From: Morella rubra
Taxonomy: Eukaryota > Streptophyta > Magnoliopsida > Fagales > Myricaceae
DNA: 64,000 bases
Assembly (NCBI GenBank): GCA_003952965.2
Contig: CM025852.1
Coordinates: forward strand, 1,568,666 to 1,632,665
Direction: 5' to 3'
Of this stretch, positions 1 through 11,206 are shown piece after piece. A program made the position numbers and the translations under genes. Below the pieces are notes generated by a model. It saw nothing but the letters and a program-made list of their open reading frames with translations. It was not told the DNA's origin and made no database searches. Position 1 is the first letter of the stretch; every line of letters begins with the position of its first letter.

Positions 1-779
1 AAAAAATATATATTGTTATTGTGAGAAGGAATAATACACTTTTCAATTAAATTAATTAATGCTACACGTTCAAACACAAGCGGGGAGGTCAGCATCAAGT
101 ATGAAGGTGCGTGTTCGACCACGCTCCGCATTTTACCCATGTGGCATTTACCCTTGCTTTGCTTGCTTTTTTAACGATTGTCTTTCTATGTCCTATGGCT
201 AGACGGCCCAATTAGTGAAAAGCCCATTTGTTTTGGGCAAACGAGGAAGCGATTTCGATAAGAAAACAGAGTATATTCACAAATTAGTAAAGCATAAGCG
301 GCTGCCTCTCACGATATTTATGAACAAGACAAAAGAATTTGAAATTTGGCAAGTGGGCGAGTTTGTAATTATTTTTCGTTAGCCTTCCCTTCTCTTGTGC
401 GCTTCAACTGCGAGAGCTAAATTGTTACTTCTGCTCTCTATAGAACAGAAGTTTGGTTCCAATTATACTTCACATATTTTGTTAGGGGTTTAAAGCTTTC
501 AAAAAAATCAATAAGGGTTCTGGTATATTTTAGCAAGTTGTAAGTTAGTTTATATAAAATTGGAGCACAAAAAAGCGACTGCAACTATAGTACTAACAAA
601 CTCCCAGAAACGCCAAAGAAAAAATTAGAAACGACTGAAGTCAGAGCTTTAAAAAATAAAGGTTTAGAATGTTATCTAATAAATAACTCTTTGAATTGAA
701 GTTATGGTAGAAGCTTCAAACAGAGTAGTTAATAGTAATGAACTTGTATACTTTATCTACAAGTTCACAGCAAGATTCA
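1..779. other. Array spacer at the left edge
   Basis: No gene is visible here. Positions about 62-360 match the spacers at 4980-5230 and 8216-8466, which lie upstream of GDSL units A and B. Because this spacer type sits upstream of a GDSL unit elsewhere, another unit probably lies just outside the window to the left; that is inference. The part from 360 to 779 is AT-rich and has no counterpart that I recognise. Confidence 0.6.
80..130 (+). pseudogene. tRNA-Phe fossil, internally deleted
   Basis: The stretch starts with GCGGGGA, the 5' acceptor strand of plant tRNA-Phe, and ends with a T-arm-like GTGTTCGACCACGCT and CCGCA. The D arm and anticodon arm are collapsed and no complete cloverleaf can be drawn. 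The intact relative is at 24714-24786. It is too short to be functional. Confidence 0.7.
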
Positions 780-849
780 ATGGGTAAAAATAAGATATTA
801 CTTCTACAAATTGAGTTTAGGAGAGACCTATATTACCTTAACAATACAC

Positions 850-1032
850 CAAGAATCAAGGGTATTGTGTCAATTTGAAAAATGTGCCTACGGTCAAGTT
901 TATCCACCAAAAAACCACACTTATGCTTCCAACGAATGTACCAGCAATAAATATGCAACAAGCCTCTCGACGATTGAATTTCTCTCAAAACCAAGTTCTT
1001 GTGCTACATAAACAATAGAACCAGTTATTACT
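850..1032 (-). pseudogene. Plastidic glucose transporter exon fossil, copy 1
   Basis: On the minus strand this reads as one exon of a major-facilitator sugar transporter. Visible pieces are VAQELGFERNSIVE, then IFIAGTFVGSIS, then FLVDKLDRRHIFQIDTIP, ending in LILG. The order and the D-K-x-D/G-R-R loop after a transmembrane helix match the plastidic glucose transporter pGlcT1 (Arabidopsis At1g05030 type), recalled from memory. Small indels break the frame between the pieces. The exon is bounded by an acceptor-like CAG at 1033-1035 and a donor-like GT at 848-849. No other transporter exon was found, so this is an isolated gene fragment that was copied with the array. Two more copies lie at 1379-1493 and 15110-15295. 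Confidence 0.75.
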
Positions 1033-1139
1033 CTGCAAATCACACGTTACCTATGCATATCCATTCTAAAAGCAACAAACCAAGTAATCAAGATAATGAT
1101 TCAGCAATCAATTTTTGAATCAGTGTACCACTCAAACTA

Positions 1140-1378
1140 GGGGAAACATTCGGTCTAAGTTCAGCATTCACCTAAAAAGAAATATGCAAAAAAAAAACCA
1201 GAGAAAGGAAGACTAACCTTAAAAGTGTACCTTGAAATCAACGGAGAATAAGTAACAATCCCACAACGAAGCAAATGCACCGTTTAGAAGGAGAAATTTG
1301 GGTGGAAACGCTAGATGATTTAGAGAAGTGCCATTGAGCTCTGGGTCGTGTTTAGGTCGCACAGGAGAGAGAGAAGAG
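1140..1378 (-). pseudogene. Leader-like fragment next to transporter fossil 1
   Basis: This lies upstream of the transporter fossil on the minus strand. It is CT-rich on that strand, like a plant 5' leader, and contains the exon/intron-like border TTTCAAG/GTACAC near 1230. Equivalent stretches occur at about 1620-1870 and 15420-15720. It could be the untranslated first exon and first intron of the same transporter gene, but no start codon context supports this. Confidence 0.35.
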
Positions 1379-1493
1379 AGCTTATGCTTCCAACAAAGGC
1401 ACCAGCAATAAATATACTACAAGCCCCTCGACAATTGAGTTTCCCTCAAAACAAAGTTCTTGTGCTATAGAAACACTAGGACCAGTTTGTACT
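1379..1493 (-). pseudogene. Plastidic glucose transporter exon fossil, copy 2 (partial)
   Basis: A shorter copy of the exon at 850-1032, joined directly behind the leader of copy 1 at position 1378/1379. It has the SIFIAGAFVGSI part but is cut before the D-K-x-G-R-R loop. Its sequence is closer to copy 3 at 15110 than to its neighbour, although its leader (about 1670-1850) is closer to copy 1, so the stretch is mosaic. Confidence 0.65.
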
Positions 1494-1499
1494 CTGCAA

Positions 1500-2013
1500 A
1501 TCGCACGTTACCTATGCATATCCATTCTAAAAGCAACAAACCAAGTGATCAAGATTATGATTCACCGATCAATTTTTAAATTAGTATACCACTCAAACCG
1601 AGGGAAACATTCGGTCTAAGTTTCAGCATTCAGCTAAAAAGAAATAGAAAAAAAAAAACCAGAGAAAGGAAGACTAACCTTAAAAGTGTACCTTGAAATC
1701 AACGGAGAATAAGTAACAATCCCACAACGAAGCAAATGCACCGTTTAGAAGGAGAATTTGGGTGGAAATGCAGATGATTTAAGAAGGCCTTGAGCTCTGG
1801 GTCGTGTTTAGGTCGCACAGGAGAGAGAGAAGAGAATGGGAGAAAGAGACGGGGAGGAGGGGGAAAAAGCATTGTTAGTTTTCTCTTCTATTATTTGGTT
1901 TAAAGACTAAAAAAAACTCAACCCATAAAAACATGAATTTGGATTTTGGACCCAAAACCAATATTTGAGACCTGAAACCAGGACTAGACCCGTTACCAAA
2001 CATATTGGAAGGT
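1500..2013. other. Spacer downstream of GDSL unit A
   Basis: No gene. Holds the second copy of the leader-like fragment (about 1620-1870) followed by about 150 bp that match 15720-15853 downstream of unit D. This marks A and D as copies of one duplication unit. Confidence 0.6.
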
Positions 2014-4524
2014 TTACACTTTGACTAGCTGTCTCACATTCAGCGGAAATGTGTATTGTGGAGGACCATCAAAGAAGCTATCAGAAATAAGGCGATGAGC
2101 AGCCTCTGTAGGATGGAATAGGTCCCAGAAGACGTGATCACTTCTGTTGGAACAATAGGTCGAAATTGGCAGGCAAGCCACCTTAGCCTTAAGGTTCCCT
2201 AGTCCACAACATGCAGCTTTAACCTCTGCAAATCCTGAAAATAAAATATAGAAATAGCTTCGTAATCAAAATAATGTCCGATAAAAGGACTAACAGAAAT
2301 GAAGCAGAGGGAGGAAAAAAGGAAGAGAAACTAAGACAAGACAGCCACTCTGCAGTCTGTAAGAATAAAACTTTCGTGGGGTGAGGTTTTTGTGCATTTT
2401 TCAGTACTTTTAAGGATTCAACTTGCTAAAATAATGCTCCTAAGATTAACCAAACATGAATATTTCAAGAACAGAGCAGTGTAAAAGGAATTCCTTTTGC
2501 CCGCTCGTTTTGGAAGTTCTCTATATTCTTCTTCCATTCCTTTTGCGCTCAAACTTCTCAGAAGGGAAAATAATAGCGTACCATAAGCTTTTGGGTTCTG
2601 AATGAAGTTTAGCAAGACACTGTACGTATTAAAGTAAGAGTAATTGATGTCCTTGAGCTCTGATTTCAATTCCTTCAGCATTGCCGCAAGGCCTTCATTG
2701 TATTTAACTGACAAGCGGTTCATTTCTTCATTGCATTCTTCCGTTTTGTTCTTATCCCTCTGCGACGGACAGCACCCGATTGCCCCGACCCCTGCTATCC
2801 CAAATTTACGTGCGCCATTGTTGTATATGCGCTGTCATAAATTCAAAAATTACAATGGTGAGCTCATGAAACACAATGGATCAAATACGTCCCAAATTAA
2901 TTACCAAAACAAAAAAGGAAAAAGAGATGGGTGCTTTGTAATTAATTACCTTCAACTGTGCCTTCAGTGTAACAACCATCAAATCCACGTACTGCTGTGG
3001 GTGTTCTTCTGCTTTGATTAGAAGAGTCGAAGTAACCGAATATATCGTTGCTTCCAATCACAACGGCTATCAGAGATTCGGACAAAAGCCTCTGTGCACT
3101 TAAGATTCCTTGCTGTTGCTTCAAGTCTTCACTTACTGTTGAAAAGTAGTCAACTTGTTTCGTCAAAGGTATCGATTGTCTCTGCGAAAGACAATTCAGA
3201 TACAACAGCATCTCATACAGCATGGGCTCGGAATAGAAAAAAAAAATTAAGAAAAAAGAAATATGTAGAAGTGCAGGACCCAAGAAAGGGATTACTCTGT
3301 TTTCTTTTACACTTACATAACGTTTTTCTGTGCCGTCAAAGATTCCGGCACCTCCGGAGGCGAAGCTAACACCCGTTAGGAACGCATTGTTGTTTTTTGA
3401 TTCAAGAGAGAGGTATGGTGGTGAAGTTGGGAGGCCCACTTTCTCAGCTGCATGCCAATAACTCCATTAGGTTTCAAAGTGAAAGTTGTGAAAACCACAC
3501 AATACAAGCAAGCATATATATCTGCATCTACTGTCGGTTATTGATTGAAATGGCCTTACCAAATCCTACTGGCAAGGTACAAAAATCACTCGCGCGTTGT
3601 CCTCACAGAATTAGTTAGGATTCTTTATCTCTTTGTACATATTTTACAAATTGATGTTTGTATAAAGTTCTTTTTCCTGCACACTATAAACATTGATTCA
3701 ATGAATTGAAATTCCCTCGTATTCTCTCTGTTCCTCATCATTTTTTTTTCTTGGTCTCTGTTCCTCATCATTGTTTTCTAACAGATCTAGTTTCCCTATG
3801 CCGTCAGTTCTGGGTAGCCGAAAGGTTTATCACATGAAAGGGTGAAAGAGTGAAAGGAAAAGGGGAGGGCAAAGATATTGTGATTCGCATATATTATCCT
3901 TAAAAGCTTGTATGCACCAAAATGAAAGACAACTTTAAAATCTTGCCAGCCTTTGCTTGACACGGCTTATAATATTACAGCCGGTCCCATTAAGCAAATC
4001 TCTAAACTAACCGCCAAATTGGTGGTCCTATGCTTTTGAATCTTTCTTACCGATGAAGGATCCAATCGATCAGAAAAATTATTCGAAAAAATACTCTTAA
4101 AATTTGATTCTGTGATTACCCGAAACTCAAGTGTCTATATAGATGAGGAAATTAATAGTGGAAGCAAATATTGACAAGGAATTATGACCGGAACTTTTCT
4201 GGAACCTGGGATGAACTTTATCAATCAAGTTAATAACAGTACTTGAGGGTTCAAGGCGTTTGGGGCTCAACGTACCGAGGAAGTCTGCAGCATTCTTGCC
4301 GTTAGTAAACCTTCCCGTTGGCTTTTTGTTGGGGAAGTCGATGCCGTTGTGGGGAAAATCTGCTTTGGCAAGTGAAAGCTTCAGGTGGTTGTTGTTGCCC
4401 ACATCCACAAGAGAGTCTCCAAATACAAACATGGCCGGGACCATCTGAGCCTCCAAGGTGGTCAAGCTTAACACAAAAAGGACAGACAGAGGAGGAAACT
4501 CAGCAGCCAAACGTTGGAAGCCAT
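2014..4524 (-). pseudogene. GDSL esterase/lipase, unit A (broken)
   Basis: Five exons in the array pattern: 4276-4524, 3317-3447, 2950-3181, 2582-2831 and 2014-2234, with good GT/AG borders. Readable pieces include the signal peptide start MASNVWLLSF, the [12 protein letters not shown] block, [20 protein letters not shown] and the last exon with its Asp-x-x-His-Pro motif, so all catalytic blocks can still be recognised. Against intact unit D, exon 1 lacks one base in a short A run near 4476 (a stop follows within the signal peptide) and exon 3 lacks one base near 3000 and another near 3010. With three frameshifts it is a pseudogene unless the assembly is wrong. Intron 1 carries a truncated LTR at 3600-3784. 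The promoter side is almost identical to that of unit B. A (CT)n run in the leader precedes the ATG. Confidence 0.85.
3600..3784. mobile_element. Truncated solo LTR (Copia-like) in intron 1 of unit A
   Basis: Matches the right-hand part of the LTR at 17468-17888 in the same intron of unit D, including the end TTTTCTAACA next to GATCTAG. The left half is missing. It was inherited from the common ancestor of A and D rather than inserted separately. Confidence 0.5.
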
Positions 4525-5359
4525 GGATAGAGTGCAAGAGAACTCTCTCTCTCTCTCTCTCTAAATTTGGGGCCGTGTGTGTGGGCAGTAAATGGTGGGT
4601 TCACTGGTCGGGATCTTACAGAGAGATCACATAAATGGCGATGTATACGGTTTTCTGTGTGAAAAGAAGATATCTAAGGATTCCTTGCGTGGATTGTAGT
4701 GGAGAAGAAAGATTCAACCCCATACATGGCATTGTCACACTTTCTTTTATTTCCTATATATTTCTCTACGTACACTTTAAACTAGATTAGGTTCTGGTTC
4801 TCGCTAAAGATATTCTTACTTCAGTCATCCCAGATTCTGCCATGAAATCTTGCCCATGCTGCTTAGCCTTGTGGGACTCCCCCAGACGCAAACCATACAT
4901 GACACGGGCGTCTCATTTCTCAATGTTTAGGGGGGGCCTAAGGAGAAAATTGAACTGGATGCCTGTTCTAAGAAAATTGTTCATAAAGATCTGAAGGTGT
5001 TCGATCCACGCTCACCGCATTTTTGCTGTTTTTTCAAGCACGATTCACGATTGTTTTCCCACGTCGGCTAGACACCCAATTCGTGACAATCCCATATGTT
5101 TGGCCTTGGGCAAATGAGGAATCGATTCGATAAGAACAACAGAGGATATTCACGAATTAGTAAAGCATATGAGGCTGCCTCTCATGATATTTATGAACAA
5201 GACAAAAAATTTGAAATTTGACAAGTGGGCAACACTGACATAAAGTAGCTTCTCATATTAGGCTAAAATAATATCCTGCGTTTTAATTTGTTCGTACTGC
5301 CTCTAGGCAAATTTATGCCCTGAAAAGGAACGGCTCACTCCCGGCCGCATCATGAAAGG
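4525..5359. other. A/B spacer with promoter of unit A
   Basis: No gene. It begins with a (CT)n run (about 4541-4562) in the putative leader of A, then a TATA-like TATACAT on the minus strand near 4641-4648. The rest is spacer with a tRNA-Phe 3' fossil. It is nearly identical to 7761-8595 at a constant offset of 3236 bp. Confidence 0.6.
4986..5019 (+). pseudogene. tRNA-Phe 3'-half fossil (A/B spacer)
   Basis: Carries AGATCTGAAGG, TTCGATCC and ACGCTCACCGCA of tRNA-Phe, from the anticodon stem to the 3' end, with the 5' half absent and a small deletion in the T stem. A T run follows as in a pol III gene. The same fossil is at 8222-8255. Confidence 0.75.
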
Positions 5360-7760
5360 CTACGCTTTGACTAGCTGTCTCACATTCAGCGGAAATGTGT
5401 ATTGTGGAGGACCATCAAAGAAGTTATCTATAATAAATCGATGAGCAGCCTCTGTAGGATGGAATAGGTCCCAGAAGATGTGATCCCTTCTGTTGGAACA
5501 ATAGGTCGAAATTGGCAGGCAAGCAACCTTCGCCTTAAGGTTCCCTAGTCCACAACATGCAGCTTTAACCTCTGCAAATCCTGAAAATAAATTATAGAAA
5601 TAGCTTTGTAATCAAAATAATGTCTGATAAAAGGACTAACAGAAATGGAGCAGAGGAAGGAAAAAAGGAAGAGAAACTAAGACAAGACAGCCACTCTGCA
5701 GTCAGACTTTCAGGTTTTTGTGCATTTTTCAGTACAAAGGATTCAACTTGCTAAAATAATGCCTAAGATTAACCAAACATGAATATTTCAAGAACAGAGC
5801 AGTGTAAAAGGAATTCCTTTTGCCCGTTCGTTTTGGAAGTTTTCTATATTCTTCTTCCATTCCTTTTGCGCTCAAACTTCTCAGAAGGGAAAATAATAGC
5901 GTACCATAAGCTTTTGGGTTCTGAATGAAGTTTAGCATGACACTGTACGTATTAAAGTAAGAGTAATTGATGTCCTTGAGCTCTGATTTCAATTCCTTCA
6001 GCATTGCCGCAAGGCCTTCATTGTATTTAACAGACAAGCGGTTCATTTCTTCATTGCATTCTTCCGTTTTGTTCTTATCCCTCTGCGACGGACAGCACCC
6101 GATTGCCCCGACCCCTGCTATCCCAAATTTACGTGCGCCATGGTTGTATATGCGCTGTCATAAATTCAAAAATTACAATGGTGAGCTCATGAAACACAAT
6201 GGATCAAATACGTCCCAAAAGTTGTTCCTTTTGCTATATCAAAACAAAAAAGGAAAAAGAGATGGGTGCTTTGTAATTAATTACCTTCAACTGTGCCTTC
6301 AGTGTAAGAACCATCAAGTCCACGTACTGCTGTGGGTGTTCTTCTTGCTTTGATCAGAAGAGTCGAAGTAACCGAAGATATCGTTGCTTCCAATCACAAC
6401 GGCTATCAGAGATTCGGACAAAAGCCTCTGTGCACTTAAGATTCCTTGCTGTTGCTTCAAGTCTTCACATACTGTTGAAAAGTAGTCAACTTGTTTCGTC
6501 AAAGGAATTGATTGTCTCTGCAAAAAAGACAATTCAGATACAAACATCAACACTAAACAGCATCTCGGCGGGGATTTATAGCTCATTTGAGAGAGCTAAA
6601 ATTCGTGCTTTGGGCAGATTGGCCCAGGTTCTAAAAGCCCAGTTTTGCGGATGAAAAGAAAAGAAAAGAAAATTAAGAAAAAAGAAATATGTAGAAGTGC
6701 AGGACCCAAGAAAGGGATTACTCTGTTTTCTTTTACACTTACATAACGTTTTTCTGTGCCGTCAAAGATTCCGGCACCTCCGGAGGCGAAGCTAACACCC
6801 GTTAGAAACGACGCATTGCTTTTGTTGGACTTGGATTCAAGAGAGAGGTATGGCGGTGGAGTTGGGAGGCCCACTTTCTCAGCTGCATGCCAATAACTCC
6901 ATTAGGTTTCAAAGAGAAAGTTGTGAAAAATACACAATACAAGCATATATATCTGCATCTACTGTCGGTTATTGATTGAAATGGCCTTACCAAATCCTAA
7001 AGGAAAAATCACTGTTGCACTGACTTTGCTCGTGATTTCCTGAATGTAAAGGTGATCTAGTTTTCCTATGCCGTCAGTTCTGGGCAGCCGAAAGGTTTAT
7101 CACATGAAAGGGTGAAAGAGTGAAAGGTAAGGGGAGGGCAAAGATGATGTGATCATATATATTATCCTCAGAAGCTTGTATGCACCTAAACGACAACTTT
7201 AAAATCTAGCCAGCCTATGCTTGACACGACTTATATAATATTACAGCCAGTCCCAATAAGCAAATCAATAAACTAACAGCCAAATTGGTGGTCCTGATGT
7301 TTTTGAATCTTTCTTACCGATGAAGGATCCAATCGATCAAAAATTTATTGGAAAAAATACTCTTAAAAATTTGATTCACTGATTAGCAGAAAATCAAGAG
7401 TCTATATATCATGAGGAAATTGATAGTGGAATGACTGGAACTGTTCTGGGAATTGGGATGAACTACATCAACTTAACAGTACTTGAGGGTTCAAGGCGTT
7501 TGGGTCAACTTACCGAGGAAATCTGCAGCATTCTTGCCATTAGTAAACCTTCCGGTTGGCTTTTTGTTGGGGAAGTCGATGCCGTTGTGGGGAAAATCTG
7601 CTTTGGCAAGTGAAAGCTTCAGGTGGTTGTTGTTGCCCACATCCACAAGAGAGTCTCCAAATACAAACATGGCCGGGACCATCTGAGCCTCCAAGGAGGT
7701 CAAGCTTAACACAAAGGACAGACAGAGGAGGAAACTCAGCAGCCAAACGTTGGAAGCCAT
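5360..7760 (-). pseudogene. GDSL esterase/lipase, unit B (one frameshift)
   Basis: Exons are 7514-7760, 6743-6882, 6285-6517, 5905-6154 and 5360-5580. The start MASNVW opens a hydrophobic signal peptide ending near LEAQ, followed by [12 protein letters not shown] (nucleophile Ser), [10 protein letters not shown] (oxyanion Gly), VIGSNDIFGY (Asn) and DLFHPTE (Asp and His). Only one defect is seen: exon 3 has 233 nt instead of 234, one G missing from a GGGG run near 6334, which shifts the frame and stops within ten codons. Without it the product would have 363 residues, normal for a secreted plant GDSL lipase. Exon 5 is identical or nearly so to that of unit C. A single indel in a homopolymer could be a read error, so B may in fact be active. 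Intron 2 holds a tRNA-Phe 5' fossil. Confidence 0.8.
6568..6596 (+). pseudogene. tRNA-Phe 5'-half fossil in intron 2 of unit B
   Basis: Reads GCGGGGA, then GCTCATTTGAGAGAGC after a 3-base insertion, equal to the acceptor strand and D arm of tRNA-Phe, and then diverges. It sits at the same place in intron 2, on the same strand, as the intact tRNA-Phe gene in unit E. Confidence 0.7.
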
Positions 7761-8595
7761 GGATAGAGTGCAAGAGAACTCTCTCTCTCTCTCTCTCTAA
7801 ATTTGGGGCCGTGTGTGTGGGCAGTAAATGGTGGGTTCACTGGTCGGGATCTTACAGAGAGATCACATAAATGGCGATGTATACGGTTTTCTGTGTGAAA
7901 AGAAGATATCTAAGGATTCCTTGCGTGGATTGTAGTGGAGAAGAAAGATTCAACCCCATACATGGCATTGTCACACTTTCTTTTATTTCCTATATATTTC
8001 TCTACGTACACTTTAAACTAGATTAGGTTCTGGTTCTCGCTAAAGATATTCTTACTTCAGTCATCCCAGATTCTGCCATGAAATCTTGCCCATGCTGCTT
8101 AGCCTTGTGGGACTCCCCCAGACGCAAACCATACATGACACGGGCGTCTCATTTCTCAATGTTTAGGGGGGGCCTAAGGAGAAAATTGAACTGGATGCCT
8201 GTTCTAAGAAAATTGTTCATAAAGATCTGAAGGTGTTCGATCCACGCTCACCGCATTTTTGCTGTTTTTTCAAGCACGATTCACGATTGTTTTCCCACGT
8301 CGGCTAGACACCCAATTCGTGACAATCCCATATGTTTGGCCTTGGGCAAATGAGGAATCGATTCGATAAGAACAACAGAGGATATTCACGAATTAGTAAA
8401 GCATATGAGGCTGCCTCTCATGATATTTATGAACAAGACAAAAAATTTGAAATTTGACAAGTGGGCAACACTGACATAAAGTAGCTTCTCATATTAGGCT
8501 AAAATAATATCCTGCGTTTTAATTTGTTCGTACTGCCTCTAGGCAAATTTATGCCCTGAAAAGGAACGGCTCACTCCCGGCCGCATCATGAAAGG
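7761..8595. other. B/C spacer with promoter of unit B
   Basis: No gene. It is the near-identical twin of 4525-5359, including the (CT)n leader run, the TATACAT motif and the tRNA-Phe 3' fossil. Confidence 0.6.
8222..8255 (+). pseudogene. tRNA-Phe 3'-half fossil (B/C spacer)
   Basis: Same sequence and same truncation as 4986-5019, carried by the duplication of the surrounding 1.15-kb block. Confidence 0.75.
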
Positions 8596-10866
8596 CTACG
8601 CTTTGACTAGCTGTCTCACATTCAGCGGAAATGTGTATTGTGGAGGACCATCAAAGAAGTTATCTATAATAAATCGATGAGCAGCCTCTGTAGGATGGAA
8701 TAGGTCCCAGAAGATGTGATCCCTTCTGTTGGAACAATAGGTCGAAATTGGCAGGCAAGCAACCTTCGCCTTAAGGTTCCCTAGTCCACAACATGCAGCT
8801 TTAACCTCTGCAAATCCTGAAAATAAATTATAGAAATAGCTTTGTAATCAAAATAATGTCTGATAAAAGGACTAACAGAAATGGAGCAGAGGAAGGAAAA
8901 AGGAAGAGAAACTAAGGCCAGACAGCCAAAATTATGCTCCTAAGCTTAACCAAACGTGAATATTTCAAGAACAGAGCAGTGTAAAAGGAATTCCTTTTGC
9001 CCGTTCGTTTTGGAAGTTTTCTATATTCTTCTTCCATTCCTTTTGTCAAACTTCTCAGAAGGGAAAATAATAGCGTACCATAAGCTTTTGGGTTCTGAAT
9101 GAAGTTTAGCATGACACTGTACGTATTAAAGAAAGAGTAATTGATGTGCTTGAGCTCTGATTTCAATTCCTTCAGCATTGCCGCAAGGCCTTCATTGTAT
9201 TTAACAGACAAGCGGTTCATTTCTTCATTGCATTCTTCCGTTTTGTTCTTATCCCTCTGCGACGGACAGCACCCGATTGCCCCGACCCCTGCTATCCCAA
9301 ATTTACGTGCGCCATAGTTGTATATGCGCTGTCATAAATTCAAAAAAATACAATGGTGAGCTCATGAAACACAATGGATCAAATACGTCCCAAAAGGCAA
9401 AAGTTGTTCCTTTTGCTACATCAAAACAAAAAGGAAAAAGAGATGAGTGATTTGTAATTAATTACCTTCAACTGTGCCTTCAGTGTCAGAACCATCAAGT
9501 CCACGTACTGCTGCGGGGTGTTCTTCTTGCTTTGGTCAGAGTTGAAGTAACCGAAGACATCGTTGCTTCCAATCACAATGGCAATCAGAGATTCGGACAA
9601 AAGCCTCTGTGCACTTAAGATTCCTTGCTGTTGCTTCAAGTCTTCACATACTGTTGAAAAGTAGTCAACCTGTTTCGTCAAAGACATTGATTGTCTCTGC
9701 AAAAAAGACAATTCAGATACAAACATCAACAGCATCTCGGCGGGGATTGAGCTCATTTGGGAGAGCTACAATTCGTGCTTTGGGCAGATTGGCCCAGGTT
9801 CTAAAAGCCCAGTTTTGCGGATAAAGGAAAAGAAAAAAAATTAAGAAAAAAGAAATATGTAGAAGTGCAGGACCCAAGAAAGGGATTCCTCTGTTTTCTT
9901 TTACACTTACAAAACGTTTTTCTGTTCCGTCAAAGATTCCGGCACCTCCGGAGGCGAAGCTAACACCCGTTAGAAACGACGCATTGCTGTTGTTGGACTT
10001 GGATTCAAGAGAGAGGTATGGCGGTGAAGTTGGCAGACCCACTTTCTCAGCTGCATGCCAAAAACTCCATTAGGTTTCAAAGAGAGAGTTGTGAAAAACA
10101 CACACCACAAGGCACAAGCATATATTATTACAGTTTATTGATGCGACAGCAAGCAAAGGAAAAGAGGCGGCAACACCTGTTACAAATTGTAGCTGACCTG
10201 TCATGTAGTTAGAGGGTATTTTAGACATAGCATTATTACTTTGTTTATAATAGCACAGTGTACAGATTCTTTTTACGAGATATACGAATACAATAGAAAA
10301 TTCATTCCATCATCGCTGCACCCTTCTTCTTCATCGTGTACCTCTGTTCTTGCGCCGTTTGAACTCTGTTATATATATCTGCCTCTACTGTTGGTTATTA
10401 ATTGAAATGGCCTTCCCAAATCCTAAAGGAAAAATCACTGTTGCACTAACTTTGCTCGTGATTTCCCGAATGTAAAAGGTGATCTAGTTTCCCTATGCCG
10501 TCAGTTCTGGGTAGCCGACAGGTTTATCACATGAAAGGATGACAGAGTGAAAGGATGAACTTCATCAACTTATGGTTAATAACAGTACTTGAGGGTTCAA
10601 GGCGTTTGGGTCAACTTACCGAGGAAGTCTGCAGCATTCTTGCCATTAGTAAACCTTCCGGTTGGCCTTTTGTTGGGGAAGTCGATGCCGTTGTGGGGAA
10701 AATCTGCTTTGGCAAGTGAAAGCTTCAGGTGGTTGTTGTTGCCCACATCCACAAGGGAGTCTCCAAATACAAACATGGCCGGGACCATCTGAGCCTCCAA
10801 GGAGGTCAAGCTTAACATAAAGGATAGACAGAGGAGGAAACTCAGCAGCCAAACGTTGGAAGCCAT
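8596..10866 (-). CDS. GDSL esterase/lipase, unit C (intact)
   Basis: A predicted secreted ester hydrolase of the plant GDSL (SGNH) family; the substrate cannot be told from sequence. Exons are 10620-10866, 9911-10050, 9466-9696, 9079-9328 and 8596-8816, together 1089 nt, giving 362 residues and a TAG stop. The start is the first ATG after a (CT)n leader and opens a signal peptide of about 26 residues. Catalytic blocks are in order: FGDSL with Ser37, [16 protein letters not shown] with Asn174, and DLFHP with Asp327 and His330. All borders are GT/AG and no stop interrupts the frame. Exon 3 is one codon shorter than in A, B and D. Intron 1 holds an LTR-like insertion (10126-10370) and intron 2 a tRNA-Phe fossil. 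Arabidopsis At5g55050 is the likely family match, from memory. Confidence 0.9.
9740..9766 (+). pseudogene. tRNA-Phe 5'-half fossil in intron 2 of unit C
   Basis: Reads GCGGGGATTGAGCTCATTTG followed by GGAGAGC, the acceptor strand and D arm of tRNA-Phe, in the same intron position as in units B and E. The 3' half is replaced by unrelated sequence. The paralogous place in A and D has lost even this part. Confidence 0.7.
10126..10370. mobile_element. LTR-like insertion in intron 1 of unit C
   Basis: About 245 bp between matching intron sequences (TATAT on both sides) are absent from units A, B and D. Content resembles the end of a Copia-type LTR, with an AATACAATAGAAAATTCATT stretch and pyrimidine-rich sequence after it. 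Termini are weak (TATTACAG and CTCTGTTA). No internal coding part is present, so it would be a solo LTR, young enough to be restricted to C. Confidence 0.4.
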
Positions 10867-11206
10867 GGATAGAGTGCAAGAGATCTCTCTCTCTCTCTCG
10901 CTAAATTTGGCGCCGTGTGTGGGCAGTAAATGGTGGGTTCACTGGTCGGGATCTTATAGGGGGATCACATAAATGGCGATGTATATGGTTTTCTGTGTAA
11001 AAAGAAGATATTTAAGGATTCCTCGCGTGGACTGTAGTGGAGAAAAAAGTAGTATAGAAAGATTCAACCCCATACAATATGGCATTGCCACAGAGAACTT
11101 TCATTTATTTCCAAATATATTTCTCTACGTACGGTACTTTACAGTAGATTAGGTTCTGGTTCTCACTAAAGATATTCTTACTTTATTCATCCCTACACAG
11201 AAGCGT
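10867..11206. other. Promoter side of unit C
   Basis: No gene. A short (CT)n run precedes the ATG of unit C, with a TATATAC-like motif on the minus strand near 10979-10986 at the place where unit E has TATAAAT. The sequence resembles the unit D promoter more than those of A and B. Confidence 0.45.
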
